The notes beneath the pieces were generated by a model. The model searched no databases. It saw only the letters and a list, made by a program, of their open reading frames with translations, and was not told where the DNA came from. The position numbers and the translations under genes are program-made. 64,000 nt of DNA from Nocardioides psychrotolerans. Lineage in GTDB: Bacteria > Actinomycetota > Actinomycetes > Propionibacteriales > Nocardioidaceae. The stretch is from positions 186,001 through 250,000 of the forward strand of contig NZ_FOQG01000006.1 in the NCBI RefSeq assembly GCF_900113685.1, given 5' to 3'. Numbering within the stretch: the first letter of the stretch is position 1; every line of letters starts with the position of its first letter. Shown piece after piece: positions 17,629 through 32,512 of the stretch.

Positions 17629-18033
17629 ATGCCGCTCCTCCGCGTCCTCGCCGCCGCCGTCGTCCGCACCGTCCTGCTCACGCTCTTCTACCTGGTCTTC
17701 GTCGAGGCGATCTCGCGCAGCGACAGCACCGACGCCCTCGGCGCCGGCCTGCTGTTCTTCCTCATCGTGGTGGTCGTGGCGCTCGCCTGGGCGACGTGGG
17801 ACGGCGCCCGCCGTGGATTCCTGCCGGCAGTGGTCGTGTGGCTGCTCACGGGCGCGGGAGTGGGCGCGACCGTCACGCTCGCCTATGTGATCAGCACCGA
17901 CACGGCCGGCGCGTTCGTCGACGAGCTGCGCGACGGCTGGCTGTTCTTCGCGCTGCTGGTGTTCCTCCCGGCCCTCCCCGGCGCGGGCGTCGGCGCGCTG
18001 ATCCACCGCTCGCGCCGTACGCCGTCGGCCTGA
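17629..18033 (+). CDS. Four-helix membrane protein of unknown function
   Basis: 134 residues from ATG 17629. Four hydrophobic stretches are visible: VLAAAVVRTVLLTLFYLVFV, AGLLFFLIVVVVALAWAT, VVVWLLTGAGVGATVTLAYV and FFALLVFLPALPGAGVGALI. The C-terminus is basic. I recognise no family. The 120 nt downstream contain loosely repeated GACAAC/GACAGC words, then the LuxR-type regulator begins; co-transcription is possible. Confidence 0.7.
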   Translation: MPLLRVLAAAVVRTVLLTLFYLVFVEAISRSDSTDALGAGLLFFLIVVVVALAWATWDGARRGFLPAVVVWLLTGAGVGATVTLAYVISTDTAGAFVDELRDGWLFFALLVFLPALPGAGVGALIHRSRRTPSA

Positions 18034-18154
18034 GGCCCCACGGAAAGCACGGACAACAGGGACAGCACTGACAACGCTGACCCCGCAGACCCCAGCCTGA
18101 TCCCCCGCCACGAGATCGCCCACACCCACAGCCCTCCGCGCCTACCCTGGAGGG

Positions 18155-19832
18155 GTGGCCGCGCAGGGGGATCGAGAGGGGTCGCTGTCGGCCCTGTTGG
18201 ACGCGATCGTCGGTGGTCACCTCGAGAGCCACCTGGCCACGACCGAGGACGCCGACCCCACCTGGGGCGGGGCGCTCCGCGTCGTCGGGCTGGTGGTCAC
18301 GCTGCGGTGGGCCGATGCCCTGCAGTGCGCCCTCGCGGTCCCGGCGCCGGCTGAGGACGACCCCGACGCCCGGTGGCTGCTGGTCGGTGCGACGGCGTGG
18401 GCCATGTCGGGCGACCCGAGGCCCGACTCCGACGAGGTCCTGGCCGATCTCGCCGATCCCCGTGCCGTCCTGCCCGACGTCACGCGCTCGACCGGGAGGT
18501 TCGCGGGCTACCTCCTCGTCGAGGCGGCCCTCGCGCACGCCCGCCTGGACCTCGCCCACGACGTCGAGGAGCGCCTCGGCCCCAGCCTCTGGGACGAGCT
18601 GCGCCTCGGCGGAGAGGTCCACCCGTTCCACCACATGATGGTCGCGAGCCGGATCCGGCTCCTCGCCTTCCGCGGCCACATCGCCGACGCCGACGCCGTA
18701 CGACGTGCGGCCCCGACGCCGCAGACCGGTGGCCCGATCGTCGCGCTCAGCGCCGCGACCGCTTGCCTGGTGCGCGGCAACGATGCCGATCCGGCCGACG
18801 TACGACGCCTGGCCGCCGAGGTCGACGTCCACGTCCCTGAGCCCACCCACCTGCTCGCCGCCGGAGCGCAGATGCTGGTCGCCTTCGGGTTGATCGCGGT
18901 CGGGGAGGTGGCCGAGTCGGCACGCCGCGTCCTGCTGGCCGGGCACGGCCCGGGGCTGGAGGCGCTCAACGTGATCGATCGCGCCCTCGGCCTGGAGCTG
19001 CTCGCCACGCTGGCGGTCGCGGCCGGCGACCTCGACGCCGCCGAGGCCTGGCAGGACCGCTCGGTACCGTTGCTCGCCTCACCGATCGCCGACTCGACCG
19101 TCGCGCGGCTGCACAGCCGGGTGGCCCTCGCCCGCGGCGACGTCGACCAGGCCGTCGCCTGGGGCGAGCGGGCGGTGGCGCGGGCGCGTGAGGTGGAGCG
19201 GACGATCGAGTACGCCGAGGGCGAGATCGTCCTCTCCCGCGCCCGGATCCTCCAGCGCGGCCCGGGCGGTCGGGCCGGCGCGGCCCAGGTCCTGCAGGCG
19301 ATGGTGGCCGAGGCCGAGCAGCGCGGACACCGCTCGGCAAGACGCTCGGCGGCTCGCGAGCTGCGGCCGATCGGCCTCCGGCTGCGGCCCTTGTCGGGCA
19401 GCGGCTGGCAGGGCCTGACCGCACGGGAGTCCGAGGTCGCGAGGCTGGTCGCCGACGGTGGCGCCAACAAGGACATCGCCGCGCTGCTGCACGTCTCCGA
19501 GCACACCGTGCGCGCGCACGTCTCGCGCGTGCTCGCGGCGTTCGGCGTGCCGACCCGGGTCGCGCTGCCGGGCGTGCTCGACCGCTTCGTCCCCCTGGCC
19601 CCGGACGACGCGCGCCGACTGGCCACCCTGCCGCCCCTCACCGAGCGGCAACAGGTCGTCGCGGCCCTCGTCGCCCCGGGGGCTGAGCAACGTCGCGATC
19701 GCCACCGAGCTCGGGGTCAGCCCCCGCACGGTCGAGAAGCACGTCGGCGACATCCTGGCGCGCTGGGACCTGCACACCCGCACGTCGATCGCGCGCCCGG
19801 TGACGACCGCGGCGACCTACCGCAGCGAATAG
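18155..19832 (+). pseudogene. Regulator with two tandem LuxR-type HTH domains, frameshifted near the end
   Basis: From GTG 18155 the first 415 residues form an Ala/Leu-rich helical domain (TPR-like; no Walker A) resembling the middle of LAL-type regulators. A first LuxR HTH follows (LTARESEVARLVADGGANKD then VSEHTVRAHVSRVLAAFGV, about residues 420-465). After about 25 residues a second begins (LPPLTERQQVVAALVA). It is cut by a frame change at the C-run 19674-19677, and the rest (GLSNVAIATELGVSPRTVEK, HVGDILARWDLHTRTSIAR) lies one frame over, ending at TAG 19830. Removing one C restores a 558-residue protein. Confidence 0.8.
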
Positions 19833-19914
19833 CCGCGAGCCTGTCGTCGACCTGCCCGGCGAGCTCGCCCGACGCGGTCGCGTCGCTGTCCCTGGTCGCT
19901 GGTAGACAAGGCGG

Positions 19915-22038
<2,124 letters not shown>

Positions 22039-22067
22039 GTCCGCCGGCGGGATCGCCTGGACGACGA

Positions 22068-22085
22068 ACTAGAACGCGTTCTAGT
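22068..22085 (+). promoter_or_regulatory. KstR-type operator (perfect 18-bp palindrome)
   Basis: ACTAGAACGCGTTCTAGT is perfectly self-complementary and fits the KstR consensus TnnAACnnGTTnnA at 22070-22083. KstR is the TetR repressor of cholesterol and steroid catabolism in mycobacteria and rhodococci. The site ends 9 nt before the ATG at 22095, so a bound repressor would block the start of transcription. No kstR gene lies in the window. Confidence 0.7.
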
Positions 22086-22094
22086 GTGACGGGC

Positions 22095-23141
22095 ATGAGC
22101 CAGCCCCTGCGCGTGATCCAGTGGACGACCGGCAACATCGGCCGGCGCTCGCTGCGCGCGATCCTCGCCCGCCCCGACCTCGAGCTGGTGGGCGTCTTCG
22201 CCCACGGCGCGGACAAGGTGGGCCTCGACGCGGCCGCGCTGTGCGACTGGCCGTCACCGACCGGCGTACGCGCGACTGACGACGTCGACGCGCTGCTGGC
22301 GCTGCGCCCGGACGCCTGCTGCTACAACCCGCTCTGGCCCAGCATCGACGACCTGGTGCGGCTCCTCGAGGCGGGCGTCAACGTCTGCTCGAGCGCCGCG
22401 TGGATCACGGGTGGCAAGCAGGCTCCTGCCGACCTCGACCGGGTCCGGGCTGCCTGCGCAGCGGGCGGCTCCACGATCTTCGGCAGCGGCGCCCACCCCG
22501 GGCTGACCAACATGGTGGGCATGGTGCTCAGTGGAGCCTGCGAGCGGGTCGACGAGATCCGGATCACCGAGTCGGTGGACTGCTCGACCTACGAGTCGGC
22601 CGGGACCCAGACGGCGATGGGTTTCTCACAGCCACCCGACACGCCGGGCCTGGCCGAGTCGGTGCGGGTCGAGAGCGAGGTGTTCGCCGAGTCGGCCGCG
22701 ATGATGGCCGACGCGATGGGCGTGACGCTGGACCGGATGAGCTTCGACGTGGAGTTCACGGTGGCGACCGCGGATTCCGACCTCGGCTTCATGCAGATCC
22801 CGGCCGGGACGGTGGCCGGGGTGATGGGCTACCACCGCGGCTGGGTGGGTGATCGCAACGTCGTGAGCGTCGGTTTCAACTGGACGATGGGCTCGCACGT
22901 CGTGCCACCCAAGCCGCTCGCGCACGGCCACGTCATCCAGGTCTTCGGCCTGCCCAACATGCGCACGGTCATCCACTGCCTGCCCCCGGTCGACTGGACC
23001 GAGGAGGGCTTCATGGGCCTCGGGATGATCTACACCGCGATGCCGGTCACCAACGCCGTCCCGGCCGTGGTCGCCGCCGCCCCCGGCATCGCGACCCTGG
23101 CGGACCTGCCGGTGGTCACGGGGCGGGTGGCGCACTTGTAA
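22095..23141 (+). CDS. Dihydrodipicolinate reductase-like NAD(P)-dependent dehydrogenase
   Basis: 348 residues. The Rossmann start is VIQWTTGNIGRRSLRAIL, followed by a domain with GSGAHPGLTNMVGMVL; this is the arrangement of DapB-like oxidoreductases related to 2,4-diaminopentanoate dehydrogenase. Many paralogues of unknown substrate occur in actinobacteria that degrade lipids and steroids. The KstR-like palindrome directly upstream suggests induction with steroid or sterol catabolism. No clear ribosome site (only GACGGG), so translation may be leaderless. The stop lies inside a hairpin. Function inferred only. Confidence 0.75.
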   Translation: MSQPLRVIQWTTGNIGRRSLRAILARPDLELVGVFAHGADKVGLDAAALCDWPSPTGVRATDDVDALLALRPDACCYNPLWPSIDDLVRLLEAGVNVCSSAAWITGGKQAPADLDRVRAACAAGGSTIFGSGAHPGLTNMVGMVLSGACERVDEIRITESVDCSTYESAGTQTAMGFSQPPDTPGLAESVRVESEVFAESAAMMADAMGVTLDRMSFDVEFTVATADSDLGFMQIPAGTVAGVMGYHRGWVGDRNVVSVGFNWTMGSHVVPPKPLAHGHVIQVFGLPNMRTVIHCLPPVDWTEEGFMGLGMIYTAMPVTNAVPAVVAAAPGIATLADLPVVTGRVAHL

Positions 23142-23206
23142 CACGCAGTTACCCCATCTACGAGCCCCGTTGCAGCGGGCGGGTGGATGGGGTTTCACCG
23201 TGTTAC
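23138..23206 (+). terminator. Long imperfect hairpin after the dehydrogenase gene
   Basis: GTAACACG at 23138-23145 pairs with CGTGTTAC at 23199-23206, and CCCCATC at 23152-23158 with GATGGGG at 23186-23192. Six mostly unpaired positions lie between the two stems. The loop holds a further CCCG/CGGG stem. The stop codon of the dehydrogenase sits in the left arm. It lies between two convergent genes and could terminate both, but there is no T-run. Confidence 0.5.
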
Positions 23207-23307
23207 ATGTTCCCCGCTTGTCGTTGCCGGTGGCCCGGGCGAGCAGCTGCTGGACGCGTGCGTCACGCGGACCTGTGCCGGCCAGCTCCGTCAGCCGCGC
23301 CGGGCGG

Positions 23308-23793
23308 TCAACCGAGCTGGGCGTGGATCGCGCTGACGACGCGCTCGTCGAGCGGCTCGACGCGCGGACCGAAGCGGGCGACCACGGAGCCGTCAGCGGC
23401 GATGAGGAACTTCTCGAAGTTCCACGACACGTCACCGGCCGAGCCGCTCTCGTCGGGCGTCGTGATGAGCTCGGCGTAGAGCGCGTGCCGACCGTCGCCG
23501 TTGACGTCGATCTTCTCGCTCATCGGGAAGCTCACGCCGTAGGTGGCCGAGCAGAACTCCGCGATCTCCTCGGACGTGCCGGGCTCCTGCCCGCCGAACT
23601 GGTTGCACGGCAGCCCCACCACGGTGAAGCGGTCGCCGAGCTCGGAGGCCAGCTCCTCAAGGCCGGTGTACTGCGGCGTCAGGCCGCACTTGCTCGCGAC
23701 GTTGACCAGCAGCGCGGGCTTGCCCCTGGTCAGGTCGCCGAGCGTGCCGGGCGTTCCGTCGAGGCGGGCGAGGGGTAGGTCGAGGAGGGTCAT
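23308..23793 (-). CDS. Glutathione peroxidase family thiol peroxidase
   Basis: 161 residues. Peroxidatic Cys in NVASKCGLTPQYTGL (about residue 36), the conserved LPCNQFGGQEPG with Gln, and WNFEKFLI with the catalytic Trp and Asn. The Cys at CNQF is the usual resolving position of thioredoxin-dependent enzymes. Actinobacteria lack glutathione, so it probably uses thioredoxin or mycothiol-linked reductants to remove lipid or hydrogen peroxides. Single gene, convergent with its left neighbour. Confidence 0.92.
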   Translation of the reverse strand: MTLLDLPLARLDGTPGTLGDLTRGKPALLVNVASKCGLTPQYTGLEELASELGDRFTVVGLPCNQFGGQEPGTSEEIAEFCSATYGVSFPMSEKIDVNGDGRHALYAELITTPDESGSAGDVSWNFEKFLIAADGSVVARFGPRVEPLDERVVSAIHAQLG

Positions 23794-23870
23794 GTCGCCC
23801 AGCCTATTCAGGACCTCCCCCTATCACCGACGCGCGCGTCGCCGTGCAACCTGGAGACGGACGTCGTGCG

Positions 23871-23924
23871 GCCGGTCTCGAGACGGGCTCGCCGTGGGCT
23901 CGGCTGGCTCGACCAACGACCGGC
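23871..23924 (+). repeat. Degenerate REP-like element
   Basis: GCCGGTC at 23871-23877 is the inverse of GACCGGC at 23918-23924. Between them are CTCGAGACGGGCTCG and GCTCGACCAACGAC. The words TCGAGAC and CTCGACCAACGAC recall a hairpin repeat that I remember as common between genes in Nocardioides. It lies in the 271-nt gap between the divergent GPx and SNF2 genes. Copy number cannot be judged from one window. Confidence 0.4.
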
Positions 23925-24064
23925 ACCGGAACGCCTGGTCGGCGCCACCGGGATGTTCGATCGCGAGCGAGAACTCCCCATGGAACGACGGAGCCGTTCC
24001 ACGCGTTAGCGTCGGGAGTCCCGTTGGTCCAGCCGCACCGTCCCACCCTGATCCGAGGTCGCCC

Positions 24065-26841
<2,777 letters not shown>

Positions 26842-26845
<4 letters not shown>

Positions 26846-27570
26846 CCGTGCAGCCCTCCACCGTGGTGCACTCCCGTCTCGCGGCGCGCACCCGCCCGGC
26901 GCGGGCCAGCACCTGGTGGGGCAAGGCGTGGGTGCGCGCGGTCGAGGAGGCGGCGTACGCCGACGGCGACCTGCGCAGGGCGCGCACCCTCGCCCGCGGG
27001 GGCCACGTGGGGGGCATCACCGTCACGCCGGGCGGCTTCGTCGCGAGCGTCGAGGACGAGGGCGGCCTGGTCACCGCCTCAGGGACCGTGCCGGTGTTCG
27101 ACGCCGCCGGCCGCGACGCCCTCGTCGAGACCGTCGCGGCGGAGGCCGGACGCGTCGCTGCGTTGCTGGCCGGCGACCTGCCCCACACCCTGGTGGAGCA
27201 CGCCGACCAGCTCGGCGCCGAGCTGCTGCCCTACGGTGGCGAGCTCGGCTCCTCGTGCACCTGCGGCTTCTGGGCCGACCCCTGCCCGCACGCGCTGGCG
27301 GTGCTCTACCAGCTGACCTGGCTGGTCGAGGCCGACCCGTTCGTGCTGCTCCACCTGCGCGGCGTCCCGCGCGATGCACTGCTGGCCGACCTGCATGAGC
27401 GCTCCACCACGGAGCAGGCGTCTCCGACGGCCGCAGCCGCAGCGGACGCAGCCGCGGCAGCGGACGAGGACGCCGACGACGTCGACGCGGCCGTCGACGC
27501 CGCCCTCCGGGCCGCCCGGATCCTCGAGCTGGTCGACGATCCGGCCACCGGCATCGACCATCTCTTCTGA
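26842..27570 (+). CDS. SWIM zinc-finger protein, partner of the SNF2 ATPase
   Basis: About 242 residues from GTG 26842 (or GTG 26848), overlapping the SNF2 stop by 4 nt. The SWIM finger is CTCGFWADPCPHALAVLY (C-x-C ... C-x-H) at about residues 139-156. The C-terminus is Ala/Asp-rich and likely flexible. SWIM fingers bind DNA or proteins and regularly pair with SNF2/MuDR-type proteins. In actinobacteria this two-gene unit is conserved, suggesting one complex in chromatin-like remodelling or repair; the precise role is not established. Confidence 0.88.
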
Positions 27571-27572
27571 CC

Positions 27573-28310
27573 TCAGTAGTCGTAGGTGATGCAGACCCGG
27601 TCGGTCAAGGCCTTCCACGTCAGCTCGTCCACGACACCGGTGGCCGGCACGATGTCGCCGCGGCCCTCCTGGAACTCCTTGACGCGCTCCTCGGTGCGCG
27701 CATCGAAGACCCCGGTGACGTCGCTGGGAGCAAAGCCGTCCTCGCGGCCGGCGTCGGCATCGATGTCCACCAGGGTGTTCTGCAGCGACCGGACCCAGAT
27801 ACCCGTCTCGGGGTCGGTGCCGTCACTGCGGGAGAGGACCCGCAGGTCGGCGCTGGCGACCTCGCAGACGCACTTCACGTAGGTCTGGTTGCCGCCGTTG
27901 AGCCGGGTGACGTCGTCGTTCTTGTGCGCGCCGGTCAGCCGCTCGCGGCACGGCTCGACGAGGGTGTCGTAGGGGCCGCTGTAGGCGACGTACTCCGGCA
28001 GGTCCACGCCCGGAGGCGCCCAGAGGGTGGCGCAGGAGTCGTCGGTGCGCAGGTAGCGCACGGAGTCGTCGGGGTTGTTGACCACCGCCGAGCGCAACGG
28101 CGCCCCGGTCTCGCCGTAGCCGAGCACGATCACTGCGTCTCCCGTGCACTCCAGGTCGACCAGCGGGACCCCCACCCGCAGCGGGTCGTTGAACGACGAC
28201 TCGCTGCTCACCGGTGGCTCGTCGGGCACGACGAGGGCGGTCGCGACCCCTGCAGCCGCGCCGAGCAGCGCCGCCACCAGCGGCAGCCACACTGCCCGTC
28301 TCCTGCCCAT
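27573..28310 (-). CDS. Exported protein with C-terminal peptidoglycan-binding-like domain
   Basis: 245 residues. A signal anchor at residues 6-27 (VWLPLVAALLGAAAGVATAL) leads to an extracellular domain with five Cys, including VKCVCEV. The last 65 residues resemble a PG_binding_1 domain (VTGVFDARTEERVKEFQ and GVVDELTWKAL). It ends 2 nt from the convergent SWIM gene. It is probably membrane-tethered and cell-wall-associated. No catalytic motif is visible. Confidence 0.75.
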   Translation of the reverse strand: MGRRRAVWLPLVAALLGAAAGVATALVVPDEPPVSSESSFNDPLRVGVPLVDLECTGDAVIVLGYGETGAPLRSAVVNNPDDSVRYLRTDDSCATLWAPPGVDLPEYVAYSGPYDTLVEPCRERLTGAHKNDDVTRLNGGNQTYVKCVCEVASADLRVLSRSDGTDPETGIWVRSLQNTLVDIDADAGREDGFAPSDVTGVFDARTEERVKEFQEGRGDIVPATGVVDELTWKALTDRVCITYDY

Positions 28311-28319
28311 CTCGTCACC

Positions 28320-28913
28320 CTAGGCGGGAGGGTCGCCCGGGCAGGGCAGGAGCGCCCGCAGCGCCATGGCGATCAGTACGTCGTGCAGCGACGGGTCGGG
28401 CAGGGCGCCGGTGCGCGGCGTGGAGTTGATCAGCCCGAACGCCGCGTGCGCCATGGCCCGCGCGGTGGTCAGGTCCAGCCCGGCGTGCAGCTCGCGGAGC
28501 TGGGCGGCCCACAGGTCGACGTACGACCGTTGCAGCGTGCGCACCCGTTCGCGGGCCTGCGCGGGCAGCGACTCCCAGTCGCGGTCCTGGACGATGATCA
28601 GCGCGCGGTGGCGCAGCGCGAAGTCGACGTGCCAGTCGACCAGGGCCCGCAGCGCCTGCTCGGCACCACTGGCGGCGCTGACGCGGGCCGTGCCGACCGC
28701 CAGCAGCTGCTCGCTGATCGACACCAGCATCTCGGCGAGCACGGCGTCCTTGGACGCGAAGTGCTTGTAGAGCGCCGGGCCGGTGATCCCGCACGCCGAG
28801 CCGAGGTCGGCCACCGAGACGCCGTGGAAGCCGCGGGCGGCGAAGAGGTCGGCCGCGGTCGCGAGGATCTGCTCACGGCGACTCGGCGTCTCGTCGCTGC
28901 GCGCCTGGCTCAT
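28320..28913 (-). CDS. TetR family regulator of the divergent leucine-catabolic operon
   Basis: 197 residues. HTH at residues 15-55 (ILATAADLFAARGFHGVSVA and CGITGPALYKHFASKD), then an acyl-CoA-type ligand domain. It is transcribed away from the acyl-CoA carboxylase operon. Two near-identical palindromes (28922-28937 and 29002-29017) lie next to the two starts, the classic layout of a local repressor that controls itself and its neighbour. The inducer is probably a branched-chain acyl-CoA intermediate; this is inference. Confidence 0.9.
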   Translation of the reverse strand: MSQARSDETPSRREQILATAADLFAARGFHGVSVADLGSACGITGPALYKHFASKDAVLAEMLVSISEQLLAVGTARVSAASGAEQALRALVDWHVDFALRHRALIIVQDRDWESLPAQARERVRTLQRSYVDLWAAQLRELHAGLDLTTARAMAHAAFGLINSTPRTGALPDPSLHDVLIAMALRALLPCPGDPPA

Positions 28914-28921
28914 TCGCGAAG

Positions 28922-28937
28922 GTTAGCGCCCGTTAAC
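28922..28937 (-). promoter_or_regulatory. TetR operator next to the regulator gene
   Basis: GTTAGCGCCCGTTAAC is an inverted repeat with one asymmetric pair, 8 nt upstream of the regulator's ATG. It equals the reverse complement of the second site at 29002-29017 except for the two central bases. Its place in front of the TetR start suggests autoregulation. Confidence 0.65.
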
Positions 28938-28957
28938 GGCCGACTCGGCCTGCGCTG

Positions 28958-28980
28958 TGCAACATCGCGCCGACTCGGCA
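28958..28980 (+). repeat. Half copy of the dispersed GTCGGCGCGATG hairpin
   Basis: TGCAACATCGCGCCGACTCGGC matches the right arm of the elements at 2561 and 42320. The left arm is replaced by CGACTCGGCCTGCGC, which keeps only the palindromic CCGACTCGG core. It lies between the two TetR operators in the divergent promoter region. A shorter trace, GCCGACTCGGCA, occurs at 9321-9332 upstream of moxR. Confidence 0.65.
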
Positions 28981-29001
28981 CTCCTCGGCATGGACGTGCA
29001 G

Positions 29002-29017
29002 GTTAACGATCGCTAAC
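29002..29017 (+). promoter_or_regulatory. TetR operator in front of the carboxylase operon
   Basis: GTTAACGATCGCTAAC, extended to AGGTTA...TAACCT at 29000-29019, is a near-perfect 20-bp palindrome centred 28 nt before ATG 29038. It is the inverse of the site at 28922-28937. A repressor here would block the acyl-CoA carboxylase operon. Confidence 0.7.
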
Positions 29018-29037
29018 CTGACGGAGTGCCCCCAGAG

Positions 29038-30606
<1,569 letters not shown>

Positions 30607-30610
30607 TGAC

Positions 30611-32512
30611 GTGCTCGACAGCACCATGCGTGTCCTGATCGCCAACCGTGGCGAGATCGCGATCCGGGTCGCCCGGACGTGTCGCCGCCTCGGTCTTCCG
30701 ACCGTCGCCCTCTACACCGACCTCGACGCCGACGCGCCGCACGTGCGCGAGTGCGACGAGGCCGCCCGGGTGTCCTCCTACCTCGACATCGAGGAGGTCG
30801 TCGGCCAGGCCCGCCGCCACGGCTGCTGGGCCGTGCACCCCGGCTACGGATTCCTCTCCGAGCGCCCGGCGTTCGCGGCGGCGCTCGAGGCCGCCGGCGT
30901 CACGCTCGTCGGCCCGAGCTCAGCCGTCATGGAGCAGATGGGCCGCAAGGACGCTGCCCGCGAGATCGCGGTCGCGGCCGGGGTCCCGGTCGTGCCGTCC
31001 GGGGTCTCGGCCGACGAGATGACCTACCCCGTGCTCGTGAAGGCCGCAGCCGGCGGCGGTGGCAAGGGCATGCGCATCGTCCGGTCCGCGGAGGACTACG
31101 ACGAGGCGTTCGTCTCCGCCCGGCGCGAGGCACTGTCGTCGTTCGGCGACGACACCATGCTCGTCGAGAAGTACGTCGAGCACGGGCGCCACATCGAGGT
31201 GCAGGTCCTCGCCGACTCCCACGGCACCGTGCTGCACCTCTTCGAGCGCGACTGCTCGACCCAGCGCCGCCACCAGAAGGTGCTGGAGGAGGCGCCCGCG
31301 CCGACCCTCACCGCCGAGCAGCGCGAGCGGGTGACCAGTGCGTCCGTCGCGCTGGCCGCTCACGTCGGCTACGTCAATGCCGGCACCGTCGAGTTCCTCC
31401 TCGACAGCGACACCGGCGAGGTCTACTTCCTGGAGATGAACACCCGCCTCCAGGTCGAGCACCCCGTGACCGAGCTCGTCTGCCGGCTCGACGGCCGGCC
31501 GCTCGACCTGGTCGAGCACCAGCTGCGCGTCGCCGCGGGCGAGCCGTTGTCCTTCGGCCAGGACGACCTGAGCCTGGTGGGCCACGCGATCGAGGCCCGG
31601 GTCTACGCCGAGGACTCTCATCGTGGCTTCCTGCCCCAGGCCGGCACGGCGAGCATCGTGCGCTGGCCGCAGGGTCAGGGCGTGCGGGTCGACCATGCCC
31701 TCGAGCCCGGCCAGGTCGTGAGCACCTCCTACGACCCGATGCTCGGCAAGGTGATCGCCCACGGCCCCGACCGCGAGAGCGCCCGCCGTGCCCTGGTGCA
31801 GGCGCTCGACGACACCGCCGTCCTCGGCCTCACGACCAACACCGGATTCCTGCGCGCGCTGGTCGCGAGCGACGACTTCCGGGACGCGACGATCGACACC
31901 GCGTGGCTCGACAGCGCGGAGGTCCCTGCGCCGAGCAGCGACGTGCCGCGCTCGCTCGCCGCCTGGACCTCCGCGATGATCTCGGCCTCCGACAGTGGCC
32001 ACCCCTTCCAGGCCGACGGTTTCCGCCTCGGCTCCGCCCCGGCCCCCACCGTGGTCGAGCTGGACCGCGCCGTGAGCGTCGACCGCAGCGCGGGCACCGT
32101 CGACGGCACGCCCTTCCGGCAGGTCAACGCCGCCGACCACGTGCTCGACGCGTTCGTCGACGGCCGGCGGGTGCGGGCGGTCGTCAACGTGCAGCCCGAC
32201 ATCGTTGAGGTCTCCTACCGGGGCCAACGCCACGTCTTCACCCCGCCCGACCGGCTCGCCGACCACGTCGACGTGGGCGATGGCGCGCTCACCGCGCCGA
32301 TGCCCGGCACCGTCCTGGATGTCCGCGTCACCGAGGGCCAGCAGGTCGGCGAGGGCGACGTGCTCGGGGTGCTCGAGGCGATGAAGATGGAGCTGGCGAT
32401 GAAGGCACCCTTCGCCGGCACCGTCACCGAGGTCGGCGCGAGGGTCGGCGAGCAGGTCGTGCTCGGGGCCACGCTGTTCATCGTGTCGCCCGACGCGGAG
32501 GAGGACTCGTGA
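30611..32512 (+). CDS. Acyl-CoA carboxylase biotin carboxylase/biotin carrier (alpha) subunit
   Basis: About 633 residues from GTG 30611 (ATG 30626 also possible). The biotin carboxylase part has VLIANRGEIAIRVARTCR, the ATP-grasp Gly loop KAAAGGGGKGM, HIEVQVLADSHG and EMNTRLQVEHPVTE. A BT-like linker follows, and the C-terminal biotinyl domain carries EAMKMEL, with the biotin-accepting Lys at about residue 593. It carboxylates biotin and passes CO2 to the beta subunit encoded just upstream. No ribosome site is obvious, so it may rely on coupling. Confidence 0.93.
   Translation: MLDSTMRVLIANRGEIAIRVARTCRRLGLPTVALYTDLDADAPHVRECDEAARVSSYLDIEEVVGQARRHGCWAVHPGYGFLSERPAFAAALEAAGVTLVGPSSAVMEQMGRKDAAREIAVAAGVPVVPSGVSADEMTYPVLVKAAAGGGGKGMRIVRSAEDYDEAFVSARREALSSFGDDTMLVEKYVEHGRHIEVQVLADSHGTVLHLFERDCSTQRRHQKVLEEAPAPTLTAEQRERVTSASVALAAHVGYVNAGTVEFLLDSDTGEVYFLEMNTRLQVEHPVTELVCRLDGRPLDLVEHQLRVAAGEPLSFGQDDLSLVGHAIEARVYAEDSHRGFLPQAGTASIVRWPQGQGVRVDHALEPGQVVSTSYDPMLGKVIAHGPDRESARRALVQALDDTAVLGLTTNTGFLRALVASDDFRDATIDTAWLDSAEVPAPSSDVPRSLAAWTSAMISASDSGHPFQADGFRLGSAPAPTVVELDRAVSVDRSAGTVDGTPFRQVNAADHVLDAFVDGRRVRAVVNVQPDIVEVSYRGQRHVFTPPDRLADHVDVGDGALTAPMPGTVLDVRVTEGQQVGEGDVLGVLEAMKMELAMKAPFAGTVTEVGARVGEQVVLGATLFIVSPDAEEDS

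Noticed and set aside
17599-17629. Hidden N-terminal part of the small secreted-like protein upstream of 17599
   Set aside because: Upstream bases in the three minus frames give no signal peptide, so I did not extend it.
30611-30628. Choice of start for the biotin carboxylase
   Set aside because: GTG 30611 and ATG 30626 both lack a clear ribosome site, so I could not treat the difference as a finding.
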